NCBI GenBank assembly: GCA_019649035.1
Contig: BMAT01002928.1
Location: forward strand, 100,205-129,177
Reading direction: 5' to 3'
Origin: Elysia marginata
Taxonomy: Eukaryota; Mollusca; Gastropoda; Plakobranchidae
Length of the DNA: 28,973 nt
Shown: positions 1-11,159 of the stretch, one piece after another
How positions within the stretch are numbered: position 1 is the stretch's first letter
Layout of the letters: each line of letters starts with the position of its first letter
Notes under the pieces: model-generated
Database searches by the model: none
What the model was told of the DNA's origin: nothing
Seen by the model: only the letters and a program-made list of their open reading frames with translations
Translations under genes and position numbers: made by a program

Positions 1-179
1 AGCAGTAGTAGTAGTAGTACTAGTAGTATTGTTGTTGCTGTTGTTGTTATTATTATTGTCACTAATACTACTATTGTTACTAATACTATTGTTATTATTT
101 TTATGAGTGGAATTATAATATTTATCAATATTTTATTAATTCCTCTTTTTTATTCTTTTGTCATCAGTATCACCATAAC

Positions 180-222
<43 letters not shown>

Positions 223-1143
223 GTTATTTTTATTTCTATTAGTATTTTTATTATTTATCATAATAACAATAGTCACTGTAGGTTTTATAACTTTTATTAT
301 TCGCATCCAGCTATCTGTATTACAACAAAAGGGGATAGAGCAATTTAAGAACTACCTTTTTTTTACTCTTGTTCGTAATTAAAAAATATAATTCTCAGAC
401 TGACTTCCTAGTAGTAGTAGACAATGCTCAAAGTTAATTACTTCTGAAGCTGGAAAGAGAGAGATACGCATTTTTTAGTTTTTAATGGTTTCTTTTTGCT
501 CTTGCTTTTTTGTTGTTTTCTTGCTTTTTTTTTTGTTTCTTTGGTTTTTATTTTTTTTTTATTTTGTAATTCTTATTTGCTTTATTTTATTTTTTTGGGG
601 GGAAGGAGGGGGGGGGTAGTGATTAGGTGTTTTTTTCGCTTGGTTGCTCGTGTATTTCGTGGTAGGCCTAAGACTTTTTGTTTCTGTTGTTGATTGGTTG
701 GTTGTCTTTAATGGTAGAAGAAGTTAAGTATTTTTCATTTGACTTGCAATAGTTTAGTAAAACGTCATGGTCACCCTCATTTATTGTATAGCTAGACAAA
801 ATATTAAAATTCATTTAGTGCTTTGTGTCTGGAAATGAGTTTAAATATCAGGAACTGCAACCCACCAGCTTTTGTTTTTCACAAAGGATGATGAATATCG
901 GATCAGTTTTGTATTTTGCTCAGAAAAAAATATTTCAAAGGTCCGGGTAAATTTATGATTCTCTGTCTTCCGACGCGTTACATAAAACCATAACTGACAT
1001 AATGACACCTTCGAGTGGGTCATTTGTAAACATTTTCGACAGTTTCGGGTTGTTATTTTTTTGCGATATATGGAATTTTTTTCTATCACGGCACGTGAAG
1101 TATCTCCTCTTTATTAATGGATTAATTTTCCGTGTCTTGGCAG
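1..1143. other. Low-complexity DNA upstream of the receptor gene
   Basis: No coding exon is recognised here. It holds an imperfect AGT/GTT/ATT trinucleotide mosaic (1-100), an uninterrupted ATT array (181-222), T-rich and G-rich runs (about 480-620), and ordinary AT-rich sequence after that. The missing N-terminal exon of the receptor could lie here or left of the window. I could not find a splice-competent exon with a start codon and a phase-0 end. Short open frames here are low-complexity translations or have no protein-like features. Confidence 0.6.
181..222. repeat. (ATT)14 microsatellite
   Basis: Fourteen uninterrupted ATT units, embedded in a wider impure trinucleotide region that begins at position 1. 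Confidence 0.95.
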
Positions 1144-1236
1144 GTGGCTTACACTGTCGCTAACAGTCCAGAGGTTTATGTATATCATGTTTACTGCTGT
1201 AGCATTGCAAACTGGTTCTCTCTTTTTTTGTTAGTG
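1144..1236 (+). CDS. Class A GPCR, TM1 exon (internal exon)
   Basis: This 93-base, 31-codon exon carries transmembrane helix 1 of the receptor completed by the exons at 1883 and 3356. A pyrimidine-rich tract ending in CAG (1141-1143) is the acceptor, and GTG followed by GTAATC gives the donor at 1237. Both edges are phase 0. The peptide ends in CSIANWFSLFLLV, and splicing to the next exon continues it as ISVRIWTLRRMR. This gives a normal helix 1 with the conserved Asn (N1.50) in IANWFS, followed by a basic first intracellular loop. There is no in-frame ATG in the exon, and a TAA at 1123-1125 closes the frame upstream, so at least one earlier exon must supply the start. The exon is short and was found by fit to the next exon, so it is less certain than the other two. 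Confidence 0.72.
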
Positions 1237-1882
1237 GTAATCATAAGATGGATAAAAGACAGAAAAATGGATTTAATTATTTTAAAAAGCATCATTATAA
1301 TCACAACGAGCATCTATAACTAGAGACGGGGGGGGGGGAGAGAGAAAGAGAGGGGTCTAGCTATGGAGCAAGTAAGCGAGAATCATTATATTAGATAATT
1401 ATATAATAGCCTGAACTCTGGCCCCTATATTGTATCCGGCGTGGTTTTTTTTAAATAATTGTAAGAAGAAAAAGCCTTGTTTATTTTTGTAATAAACTAA
1501 AAAGAAAAAAAAGTGAAGTGTGGCATGTCAATTAATTTACTGATCAATCCTGAAATCGTTGACTTTTTTTTTTCTTTAATCACGAATCAGGAAGCCCTTT
1601 GAAGCTTAATTAAAGAAACGCCTCATCCGATGAACAGTCACACCAAGCACTCAGAGAAAAAATAATATTTAATGAACACTTTAGAATCCCATCTATGCTG
1701 TGCTGTCCACTTTTTTCCAGTTTTCTCCTTTCCCCTTTCTTGTCCCCATCTTATCTTACCTTATCTTATCTTACCCTTATTTTTCGTCTCTCCCATTTTT
1801 GTGCCTGTCCTATTTCATCCACTCATATTGCCAACTTCTTCTAATTTTTTGTTTGATTTTATTTTTTTTTTGTTTCTGTCAG
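1237..1882 (+). other. Intron 1 of the receptor gene (phase 0)
   Basis: This 646-base GT-AG intron lies between the helix 1 and helix 2 exons. It ends in a strong pyrimidine tract just before CAG at 1880-1882. It contains a G11 run (1328-1338) followed by a GA-rich tract. No other gene is seen in it. Confidence 0.7.
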
Positions 1883-2038
1883 ATCTCCGTAAGAATCTGG
1901 ACTCTGAGGCGCATGCGCAAGTGCAATTCGTCTGCTGCTTACCTGGCCACTCTGGCCTTCTCCGACTTGCTATTTCTGATCCTTGTGATCGGTAATGAGC
2001 TACAGTACCCGTGGATGGTCGGTGCCTTAGATCTACAG
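1883..2038 (+). CDS. Class A GPCR, TM2 exon
   Basis: This 156-base, 52-codon phase-0 exon encodes the end of helix 1, intracellular loop 1 (TLRRMRKCNSSA), helix 2 with the conserved aspartate in LATLAFSDLLF (D2.50), and the start of extracellular loop 1. The acceptor is TTTCTGTCAG, and the donor is CAG followed by GTGAGA at 2039. The reading frame runs on past the donor for only seven codons, which supports the splice. Joining to the exon at 3356 gives ALDLQ-GWCQVW, the usual layout in which loop 1 leads to the cysteine at the top of helix 3. The open frame extends left of 1883 in low-complexity pyrimidine sequence, which is intron. Confidence 0.9.
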
Positions 2039-3355
2039 GTGAGAACTTCATCATCGTAAGGGTCATCCCTAGGTCCTCCTCTTCCGACTGCTAGTGAAAA
2101 TAGACTAATGAGATTTCAACAACAGAAGCGGAACGTTTCTGAAAAAAAAATCCCATTGAGATTTGATCATTAATGCTAGCACATGCAGACTCATGCGCTA
2201 AGATTAGTTTTGAAAAACATTTTAAAGCCGATACTATCTATAATTAAATAGGATTTCTCCGCTGCCTCTTAAAGTAAAACTTAGACAACGTATTCACATT
2301 GAAGATATATACTTTTTTTATTATTAAAGTTCTATTTTAGGTTTTTTTAAGTTTTAGGTTTTAGACTTGTCATGAAAGTTGGACGTGTGTCTAAACAAGA
2401 CCTTTATGTCTTGGACGCTGCTTACCTTTAATCTCATTCCACATTCACGGGCCCTCCAATGACTGGCCTTATTAGATGAATGAAAGGCGCTTATGTGGGG
2501 AAGGGTGGGGGGTGATAGAAAAGAAAAAAAATGAAAAATAGAGCATGGAAAAGGCGGATGAACAGGTTCTTAATTAAGGGGTAAAATGATATTGGCCGAA
2601 AGATCTCAAATGTTTATGTATAAATCTTGAAATGTTTACGTTTCTTATCGTATAAACTATAACTGTTGAAAGCGTATCTAAAAGGTGATAACTATTTCGT
2701 GTCTAGGATAAGGTACCATAGGATAGAATGTAAAGCTCTAGCTATTGACGTCAATGACTGGAATTCAAAGTAAGGTATGTTGTTTACTATCATAGCTAAT
2801 GGGGTAAGTAATATTAGAATTGCAGTGGCGGTCAGTTTATACGATATTTGCATTTTTTCGGCCTTTTGACGAGAAGAGCAGATGAGTTACAGTCGCAAAA
2901 ATTATTTTATTATACTTTATACTGATTTTATTGTATGAAGAAGTGTGCTTTTTTGCATTTTTATAGAAGGTTTAAAATCTAGCCTTTTCTATTCACTTTA
3001 TTGAATGAATGAACGTGGATTCTAGAACCATGATAAAATGCAAAAGATTGCGTAGAGTTTTGCTTATTTGATAGTATGGCTAATCACGTGGCCATGTTCA
3101 GAAAATAGTTTCATTAACGCTGTTTTATTTAACTTGCAACTAGAACAGTACCAGTAATATCTTTTTATTTGTTTAAAAAAGAGTATAATTATTCCGCGCT
3201 TTTTCTAATCTATCAGATCAGATGTTTGTACCTAAAGCATGTTATTTATGTGATACATTTTTAAGGGGGGGGGGGGGTTTAGAGAGTATGATTTATCATT
3301 CCTTTTGAAATTGCATTTTGTTTTAATCTGCACATCTTGCTACGTGTATCTGCAG
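2039..3355 (+). other. Intron 2 of the receptor gene (phase 0)
   Basis: This 1317-base GT-AG intron separates helix 2 from helix 3. It is AT-rich and contains a G13 homopolymer (3265-3277) close to the acceptor. The acceptor CTGCAG ends at 3355. No nested gene or recognisable mobile element was found in it. Confidence 0.85.
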
Positions 3356-4129
3356 GGCTGGTGCCAGGTGTGGAACGTGTTACAGATGACCACTCAGTAC
3401 GTCTCCATCCTGCTCGTTCTCGCCTTCACGGTAGAGCGTTTTATATCCGTCTACAGACCCTTCTCCTGCGAGAAATTTTCCAAGACGTCTCGCTCTTCCA
3501 AAATAATCGCCGCCATCATCTGCACATCTTTCCTATTGGCGTTGCCGCAGGCTGTGTTCTGGAACGTAGGCTCCGACACCGGGGAGTGCACGATACGGGC
3601 CGTAAACAGCACCGCGTTCGACAAGTTCTACAGCACCTGGAGCTGGTCCTCAGAGCTGGTCATGTTCGGGGCCATACCTGTGCTCGCCTTCGCCTTAAAC
3701 GTGTGCGTTTTAAGACAGGTTCGAACTGTGGGCCGTAAGCACACTGCGTCTCGTGGTAGCACCTCGACCACTGCCACTCTTGTGGGGATTTCGTTTTACC
3801 TGATCCTCGCCAAGCTGCCTGTGACGATAGTGTTCAGCATCCAGTCAAGTATTCGCTTCGGCAGTCCGATGAGCCTCCAGGATATGGCCGCGGACCCAAC
3901 CTGGCAAAACTACCTCACGTACATCACGGTGCGCAAAGTGATCGAGGAGCTGGGAATCTCCCATCACGCGTGCAATGTTTTCATCTACGCCGGGAGCAGC
4001 AAACAGTTCCGCATGCACGCCAAACTCTTGTTGTGGCAGTTCCTTGGATGTAAGGGGTTCTCCTCCAACACGTCACCTCAACCCCAACCGATCCGACAGC
4101 GTCACCATTGGACTGGGCCGAAAAGCTAA
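3356..4129 (+). CDS. Class A (rhodopsin-family) GPCR, last exon, TM3-TM7
   Basis: This is the last exon of a plasma-membrane G-protein-coupled receptor: 257 residues plus a stop. With the two upstream exons the visible protein has 340 residues and seven helices. In order: Cys of GWCQVW (C3.25); helix 3 ending VERFISVYRPF, an ERF form of the DRY box exactly 25 residues after that Cys; helix 4 (SSKIIAAIICTSFLLALP); loop 2 with its partner Cys (GECTIR) and an N-glycosylation site (NST); helix 5 (ELVMFGAIPVLAFALNV); a short intracellular loop 3; helix 6 (FYLILAKLPVTIVF); helix 7 ending CNVFIYAGSSKQFR; and a cytoplasmic tail with a Cys (LGCKG) that could be palmitoylated. The exon is clearly richer in G and C than its surroundings. 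The overall style resembles invertebrate peptide-type receptors, but the ligand cannot be told from sequence. Odd residues are Lys at the CWxP tryptophan position and Val for Pro in NPxxY. No frameshift or internal stop was seen, so the gene looks intact. Confidence 0.95.
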   Translation, partial: GWCQVWNVLQMTTQYVSILLVLAFTVERFISVYRPFSCEKFSKTSRSSKIIAAIICTSFLLALPQAVFWNVGSDTGECTIRAVNSTAFDKFYSTWSWSSELVMFGAIPVLAFALNVCVLRQVRTVGRKHTASRGSTSTTATLVGISFYLILAKLPVTIVFSIQSSIRFGSPMSLQDMAADPTWQNYLTYITVRKVIEELGISHHACNVFIYAGSSKQFRMHAKLLLWQFLGCKGFSSNTSPQPQPIRQRHHWTGPKS

Positions 4130-4320
4130 AACACTGCTAGATTTTTTAAAATCTAAGTGCTCATTAACCATGTAAAAAACACCCCAGAGATTATAACAAG
4201 CATTCCACGATCTGACGATCGAGATCTTTTTGAGCGAAGAAAGTCTGTATGCAGAATAATCCATATTTTACTCGCGCTGATTTATTGAAAGTTTCAATTT
4301 ATTTGCAATGAACTATTAAA
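4130..4320 (+). other. 3' untranslated region of the receptor gene
   Basis: After the TAA at 4127-4129 there is AT-rich sequence with no further exon. The nearest plausible poly(A) signal is the variant ATTAAA at 4315-4320. No canonical AATAAA was noticed closer to the stop. The transcript end is inferred. Confidence 0.45.
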
Positions 4321-7300
4321 GTCATGAACTGCCGGCATTTGGATGTCACGGGTGAAAACAAAATAGAGCAGCTCATATGATAAAGTTATTAAAAAGTGGA
4401 AGACGACTTTTAGCAGAAGGGGAAGCGCAAATATCAATGTTGGCATTCTTTGTGTTTCAAAATTAACATTTAAAAGGTTTGACTTTCCAACGACAACTGT
4501 TGTATCACTCAGCAATGAAGACAACTGCGCGAGCGCACAAATGCCTACAGGACTGGTAACTATAATGAAAAATGCCTTATCTGTTACTGATTCTCACAAA
4601 GCAGGGAGAGTGTCAAACTAAAAAAACCTTTTTCACCAACAGGGCTGAGGTCATAGTCAAAACCAACGTGCAATTGAATAAGTAAAACGGTTTGAAGAAG
4701 ACATAAGGTAAACTAATAAGAATACAAAGAGGAGGGAAATAGGAGAACTTTTATAGTCATAGGTGTTTAAGTAAAAGCTATGTTAAAAGAGACAAGCTAA
4801 TGTATTTAAAGAGATAAAAAGTAAGCATGAGAGATTTTCAAGAGTATGGAGAAAGAGGGTTGACGAGAAATGCCGGTTGACCCAGAAACTCAAGAGACAA
4901 AAAATGTGATTTTCCTCATACTTATTGATCTAGCTTCAACAATCTGGTTGTTATGCATATTATTTGGACAATATAGCATTTTTTCCTCACTTTGAAAAGC
5001 TTAGCACCATCATGCTTTGAAGGGTTTTCTTCAAAAGTTTCAAACCTCAGAGTTTCACATAATCGACTGATTGCTCACAAACATTCCTAGCCAATTTTTC
5101 AATAGTAAGTATAGAATGTATTGATTACGGTATGTATTGAATCTGAAGGTATCGCTACTATGGTATTACATGTATTATTTATTTTGTAATATCTTGTTCT
5201 TCTCAGGTTCGTTTATCTATCTCTCAGTCTCAGAAGTTTATGTGCTGTTTTCCTAACTCAATTCCAAAAGAGGGCCTACTCATTTTGTTAGTGGTTTTTT
5301 TATATTTAAATCCAAAGTCTAAAATTTTAATCTCAATTGGGTTATTACCTTCTTGAAACAGTTCTTTTTATAAGTTAGAGTTAAATTATTTATCTAGAAA
5401 CTCTCTGAATCGTTTAATACTGTGTCTATTGGACTCATTTCGTTAAGCCTTTCTTTGCTAGAACTTAAGGTTTAACCCAAAAAAGAGACCGGAATATCGA
5501 ACAATAGAATGAAACCAATGATTTTTGTTATGCTTAGGTGTATCTCATCAGCTTTTTCATTGCCTGCCTTGGCATAGGGTGGACAGCAGACCATATCAAC
5601 CAAAATTAGGGTCATATTTGGTTTGATTTTGTACGCTTGCTTGTCTTTTGCGTCTCTTCAGTTGCCATTGTTTTGCCATAATGATGTCACTAGCTTCATT
5701 TTCTGTCGCGTTCGATTCGAGTACAGAGTTGAATACGTGTTTAACTCTTTATGCGTTTGTACACAACTGTAATTGATGGAACATGGCAGCATTGTTCCGG
5801 CGTCAATAGTAATTATAATTACTGTCTCTCAATCATCATTAACCCAAACTCCCATGATTTATCCATATCTACCTTATTTTGTAATGTTTGGTATCCATAG
5901 TGTCTGTCATTGACTTTTAGAAGTACATATGCTTTTGTGTTATAGCTGGTTTCTAATCGTCAGTGCCTCTGAGACTAGAATATGATACTACGCTTGATAC
6001 TAGCTGTCTACATATTGGGCTTGATGAAAAGTTTCTGTGAATCTTAAAAAATAGAATAGCTCCTAGCATATTAACGTAAGCAACCAAGAGAAAACTATTT
6101 GAATCTAAGACGATGGCTTACACGCTGCCTTACCTGAATGTTGATACTGGAATATTAGAAATCATCTGCAGATCAAATGCTTTTGAAAAGTTCATAAAAT
6201 CCGAACACGGCAACCCGACAAAGCAGGTGATGTTAATTTCAAGACCTACAAGGAGCCTATTTTTTTTTCTCAAACCGGGTGTCGGTGTGAGTTTTCGATA
6301 CCAAAACAACCCAAAGCATTCATTGTTTCCTAGCTATTGGTGCCGAGTTTTTGCTTTGTCGAATTATGTGATTTATAATGGAATTTGTGATGGTAGTAAC
6401 GTTTGTATGGCTTGAATGCTGAATAATGGGAATGATAATCGCATCAGGATTCCTAGAATTGCCTGTATCTTTTTACAACCATATTGGTGGTGATTTAATC
6501 AAGAAGTATCTTCATCCACAAGGTATGAGCATTTTTTTTGGCTTAATGTTTTTGCTGATATCAAGTTGTTTTTTTTTTTTGCAAAATAAGTTTCCTTTAG
6601 AAACTGAATGTCAAACAAAAGAAAGCAACAGGTCTATTTACAAAATAAGTTAAACGATTTCTTTATGACTATAAAGTAACTGCTGGATTTCTATATTGTA
6701 TAGTAGATACTAAGCCGAACACATCATCTTTCAAAACGAAAAGAAACACGATATAGTCTGCAGCAACTCACCAGGTAGTCTTTAATAACTAAATAAAAAA
6801 TAAGCGTTGCAGCTTTTTTTTAAACTTAGTAAAAGTAAATGTAGGCCTACTTCAATCACAAAATGAAGGTAAAAACCATAAGATTATCTATCATACCCTT
6901 GACACATTTTGTGGGGCGCTTCAGTTTTACCCGCATGGTTTTATTGACGAATAAATTGCCCATTATGCTTAATAATTAACCAATGAGGGTGAGAATTGTT
7001 TTCTGCAAATACTCTGTGCATTTTTTATTGAATTTGGTTGTGTTTAGATTACTTTGTTATAGATAAAAAAGACTGTTTGTTCCCATTTATTTGTCCTGGC
7101 ATCATAGTATGTCTTGAAATGAAGCAAATTTAAGATGAGGTTATCTGTGTATGAAGGAATCGGTTGTGTGTTTCAATGCACGGTTTCATGTGCGCAAAAT
7201 TAAGATGTGGTTTTTAGCTTGAGGCGAGATTGTAGAGATAGAGATATTGTTGGAGGGAATACATTGATGGAGAAAAAAAACTCTATTGCGCTGAAAGTAG

Positions 7301-7360
7301 AAGAGTGCGAGAGAGAACGCCAGGGAGAGGCTTAGTGGATAAGGAAGAAATGATAAAAAG
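4321..7360. other. Intergenic DNA, no confident gene
   Basis: About 3 kb of AT-rich sequence with no protein family, tRNA or mobile element that I recognise. The only gene-like hints are two short stretches with exon-like ends, 6113-6226 and 6457-6522. These are discussed as a low-confidence finding because their reading phases do not join. Confidence 0.6.
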
Positions 7361-7370
7361 AGAGAAAGAA

Positions 7371-7427
<57 letters not shown>

Positions 7428-7446
7428 GAGAGAGAGAGAGAGAGAA
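7361..7446. repeat. (GA)n-(GACA)n-(GA)n compound microsatellite
   Basis: A purine array: GA repeats, about ten GACA units (about 7386-7426), then GA repeats again. The open frames across it on both strands are translations of the repeat and not genes. Confidence 0.95.
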
Positions 7447-9884
7447 AGTCAAATAGAAAAAAAATCATTGAAGTTATCGAGGAGCAGAATGATACTGCGA
7501 CACATGATTTGACTGAGATTCATACACTCAGATTAGCAAATGATGGAAAAATATAGAGACATAGAGATGGAGGATAATAGCAGGAAGAGAAATATATGGA
7601 AGTATAGTTATAGACCAAGCGAATAACAGGCAGACCCATAAGGTAATAGAGACAAAAGATAGAGGAAGGTGGGCATGTTATAAAGGCGAAGCCAAGTGAA
7701 ATAGAGCCTACATAAAGATTAAATATTAATACTGTTATCAGGAAAGCGTGAGCAACAGTTCATTGTCATAAAGGTGATACTAACTTGAAGGCAAATTAAC
7801 AATTTGTTATAAAATATACATGCTTGTTATGTTACATGTATTTTTTAAATACAGGATGATGTACAATAATCATTGTTGTATTTATATCAGTGAACAATAA
7901 ACATTGCATTTTAAATATTTAAGATTTTTCTTGTGTGTCTTCATGATTATTGTGATTTATTCTAACGAACAGCAATACCAATAGTCAAGAAAAATAGAAA
8001 ACTTATCAGTAGAATTACCTACAATTGCTGCAATACAAAAAAACAATAGGAACATAATAATGAAAGCTGACAATCCTATCAAATGTACTTCAAATACGAA
8101 AACTTAAATAAAGTAAAACTAGAAGGGACTTAAATAAGGCTAGCATAATCACGACGGTAAAAAAACAAAGAGCGGTTATAAATTAGGCTTACAATGGCTG
8201 AGACTTCAATGGTCATGAAATCAAATTAATTTGCTTAAAATGTAAGATTGCAGCGTCTTCAAAAAAGGTAGGCGTAACAACAAACACGAGAAAAAATAGT
8301 TTCGTTCACTTCTTTTGTTGATTTTTACGGAATTTAGGTTAGATCTAGATAAAAAAAATCTATGTTAAGAGTCGAAAATTTTGAGTTTCATAGAAAAAAC
8401 AACAATTTAAATGATCCAGATTTTGAACTTGATATAAGAAATATCTTGATTTAGAACATGCATTAGACCTAGACTGAGCATAGATTATTGGCACTATTTT
8501 TCTTCCATTTAGACTTGTTTCATTTTGTTCTAGCCTAAGGACCTAAGCTCTGGTGTAAGGTATCGTAATATGTGACGTTCATTTTATTTCACCCAAAGAG
8601 ACTAAAATGGGAAAAATTATGCCCAAAACCTAGGCTTGATGTAGGCCTAATTCAGGTTCTGGGTCAAAAATTTGTTTAGATATCTTCATGTAGCTCTAAG
8701 TCTAAATTAACTAAATTATCCTAGGTCATAATTAGCTATTGTCTGAAATTAGGGCCAGGGACGACAAATATTGATCTCTCTCAAAGTTGCTAAAAATAAT
8801 AAGCTTAAGACTTTTGTCGAATATATGAACAAGTTTCTCTAGAAAAAAACATACATGAAATAATCTACATAGGGTATATCGGAACAAGTGAATATTTAAA
8901 AGAAGTCGACTGTTTCATCCATAAGCTCTTTATTCGATCTATGTTTTGTGTATTAGGCAAAATCTTGGCTTTCACCTTCAATATAAAGAGAGAAAATATT
9001 CGCACGTAGAGCCTAGGCCCTGAGGCTAAAAGTGAAATAGAAGCAAACATTACATGCAAAGCTTAAAACGGAAGAAAACATGACGTTCAAAACCTAGGAT
9101 AGAATTAGGTCTGATTTACACTCTAAATCAAGGCATCTTCTCGACTTATATCTAAATCTATATATTTGAGTTATATTATAGACACTTAAATCTAGATTTT
9201 TAATTCTGGATCTAATCTAGATTCTATGATGAAGTTTGGAAGCGGACGAAATTATAGTTTCATTGTGTTCTTCCACCTTCGTGTTTTTTACTTAGTTTTT
9301 TTTTTTAATTAATTACACTAGCTGAATGCCCGATCATGCTCGCGGTGAAGTGGTCACTTCAATATAGTAGTTTACAGGACCTTATTGCATTTTTGGTTCT
9401 TCCATTGAGGTTTAATTTTGTTGATAGTTGGTATGTCAATGTTGAGTTGCCAGTCCTTAATAGAGCGACATAAAGCATCCCAAGGCTGAAAATTGATTGG
9501 AGTAGATGGATAACAACAATTTTCAAGGACGGACTTTGCGCTTTATTGGTGTATTATACTTATAGGTCTGGATTTTGATAGAGGTTGAGCATACCGTATA
9601 CATTCAACATGTGATACTATTTTGATATTGTATGATCTCTAGGTCTGGATTTTGACAGAAAGCCTTGCCTCCTCGAGATTTCTTCAGTCGCATCATGTAA
9701 GGTTGTGATCTAGATCGAAGAATAAGACTTTAGACCGCAATGTTTATTGCTATCATTTTCAATAATAAGAGGGTTATTGTGATGAAAGGATATTGTGATA
9801 TAAAAGAAAACCTGATATGAATCTGGAGCTTAGACTTAGGCCCTACGTGTAAATGTTTTTTTTAATTCGTCTCTACAACGAAAA
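7447..9884. other. Intergenic DNA, no gene seen
   Basis: About 2.4 kb of AT-rich sequence with no supported gene. From about 8330 onwards, and again at 9140-9235, it is rich in overlapping AGATCT/TCTAGA palindromes and in AGGCCTA or CCTAGG words. The short open frames show no domain or splice logic. Confidence 0.6.
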
Positions 9885-9965
9885 ATTCACGTTCACAGGA
9901 TTCGAATGCGGTGCCTCCTAGGTCTGAGGCAACAACACTACCAACTAAGCTGTCGCTTCTGGTGT
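9885..9965 (-). mobile_element. tRNA-derived SINE-like fragment
   Basis: On the minus strand this segment has the layout of a tRNA-type RNA polymerase III promoter. An A-box-like AGCTTAGTTGG (reverse of 9941-9952) is followed by a B-box-like CATTCGAATCC (reverse of about 9898-9908). Between them is an anticodon-arm-like hairpin with arms GCCTC and GAGGC around AGACCTAG. The acceptor stem does not close convincingly and the anticodon loop is one base too long, so a working tRNA is unlikely. A short tail with an A-rich stretch follows at lower coordinates. It is best read as the head of a tRNA-derived SINE or a tRNA pseudogene. Confidence 0.45.
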
Positions 9966-11159
9966 CAATGGGCCGATTACAAAGAACATGATAATTACTT
10001 TTCTGATAATTTCTCATTGAAGATTGGGGAGGTCTAGAGTAATCACGTGGCTTGATATGGCTGTTGGTAAAGCATGTAGTATTTTATCCGAGGTAATATA
10101 TGTTCTGACACCTGCCGTTTATTTCATGTGCTCATATGGTCATTTTTTCTTATCAAAATCAAAGTAAAAAAACTCAAACTGTCTTCAGTGAAACTTGAGG
10201 CAAATGGTTTCGTAGTAAGGTCTGGGGGAGATTCTGGGGTGAAATTTTTTTTAATATAAGATTTTAGCAATCACATTCTTTGTTTAACAATCGAACTCAT
10301 TCATACTGCTATTTTAAAAATAAAAATCATCGGGATGAAAAAAACGTTTGCTTCATTGGTAATGGTATCTCAAATTATAAAACTGCAAGAGTGTATGTTT
10401 TTTTTCATGTTTAATTACAAGTGCGTATTCTTCTGTTATTTTTTTTATTTGTCTTGAGGTTAAAAGCATTTAAACTAATTCCTTGATCGCTTCATTGGTA
10501 CGCAGTTTTTAACGGATCTGAAAGTCAATTGTTATAGCTATGACCATTATTGTGGGAAATGAGCTACCAGAGTCCAAATAGCCTCTGCAATAAGTGATGA
10601 TGTACTAGGACCTAAGCCTAAATATAAAGGATTTGTTAATTCAATGTTTAGGGCTTTTAAATAAAAGATGCGGCAGAGAATTACCTGCACTTTTTTTCTG
10701 GGCTTAAAACGCTTAAAAATTAAAGCTTGTTGATTTTGACACTAGAGTCAACAATGCTCAAAATAGAATTTGAAGCGTAGGAAAGAATTATGTTGCAATT
10801 TTCAAACAAATATTCATTTTAGCTGATTTGAATTGTAATTGATATTTTTTATATTTTTTTGCATACATATTTGAAGCAGAATAGACTTTTTTATATAAAA
10901 TAGTTATAAACTTCTAATACACCCATGTGCCGCAGTAGGAGTAGACGTGTGTATGGTTATAACTTGACTGAGCACTAATATTTAATATTTTAGCGTTAGA
11001 ATAATCAACTGTGAATGCACAGTTGGAGATAATTGTGTTAATGAGATTATTTTGAAAAAAGCTGGAAACGTAGATTAATTTATAAAAAGAAAATGTTGAA
11101 GCCCTAAAAAAACGCGATATGTCTCGAAATTTTACTATTTTAACCAGTTAACTTTGTTA
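9966..11159. other. Intergenic DNA, no gene seen
   Basis: AT-rich sequence without supported coding potential. It contains a perfect small inverted repeat at 11006-11025, CAACTGTG and CACAGTTG around a four-base spacer. Confidence 0.55.

Noticed and set aside
841..1089. Minus-strand open frame of 82 codons just upstream of the receptor
   Set aside because: No domain, no splice logic and ordinary AT-rich composition. It lies where an upstream intron of the receptor is expected.
3265..3277. G13 run near the last-exon acceptor as a regulatory G-quadruplex
   Set aside because: It is a single homopolymer without the separated G tracts that usually define a quadruplex. Similar G runs occur at 597-616 and 1328-1338 without any shared context.
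5700..5730. B-box-like GTTCGATTC as part of a tRNA gene
   Set aside because: No A box or cloverleaf stems lie at the right distance upstream on either strand.
7186..7556. Open frames on both strands across the GA/GACA array
   Set aside because: They are translations of a microsatellite (alternating Ser/Leu/Cys/Val or Arg/Glu/Thr/Asp) with no unique protein sequence.
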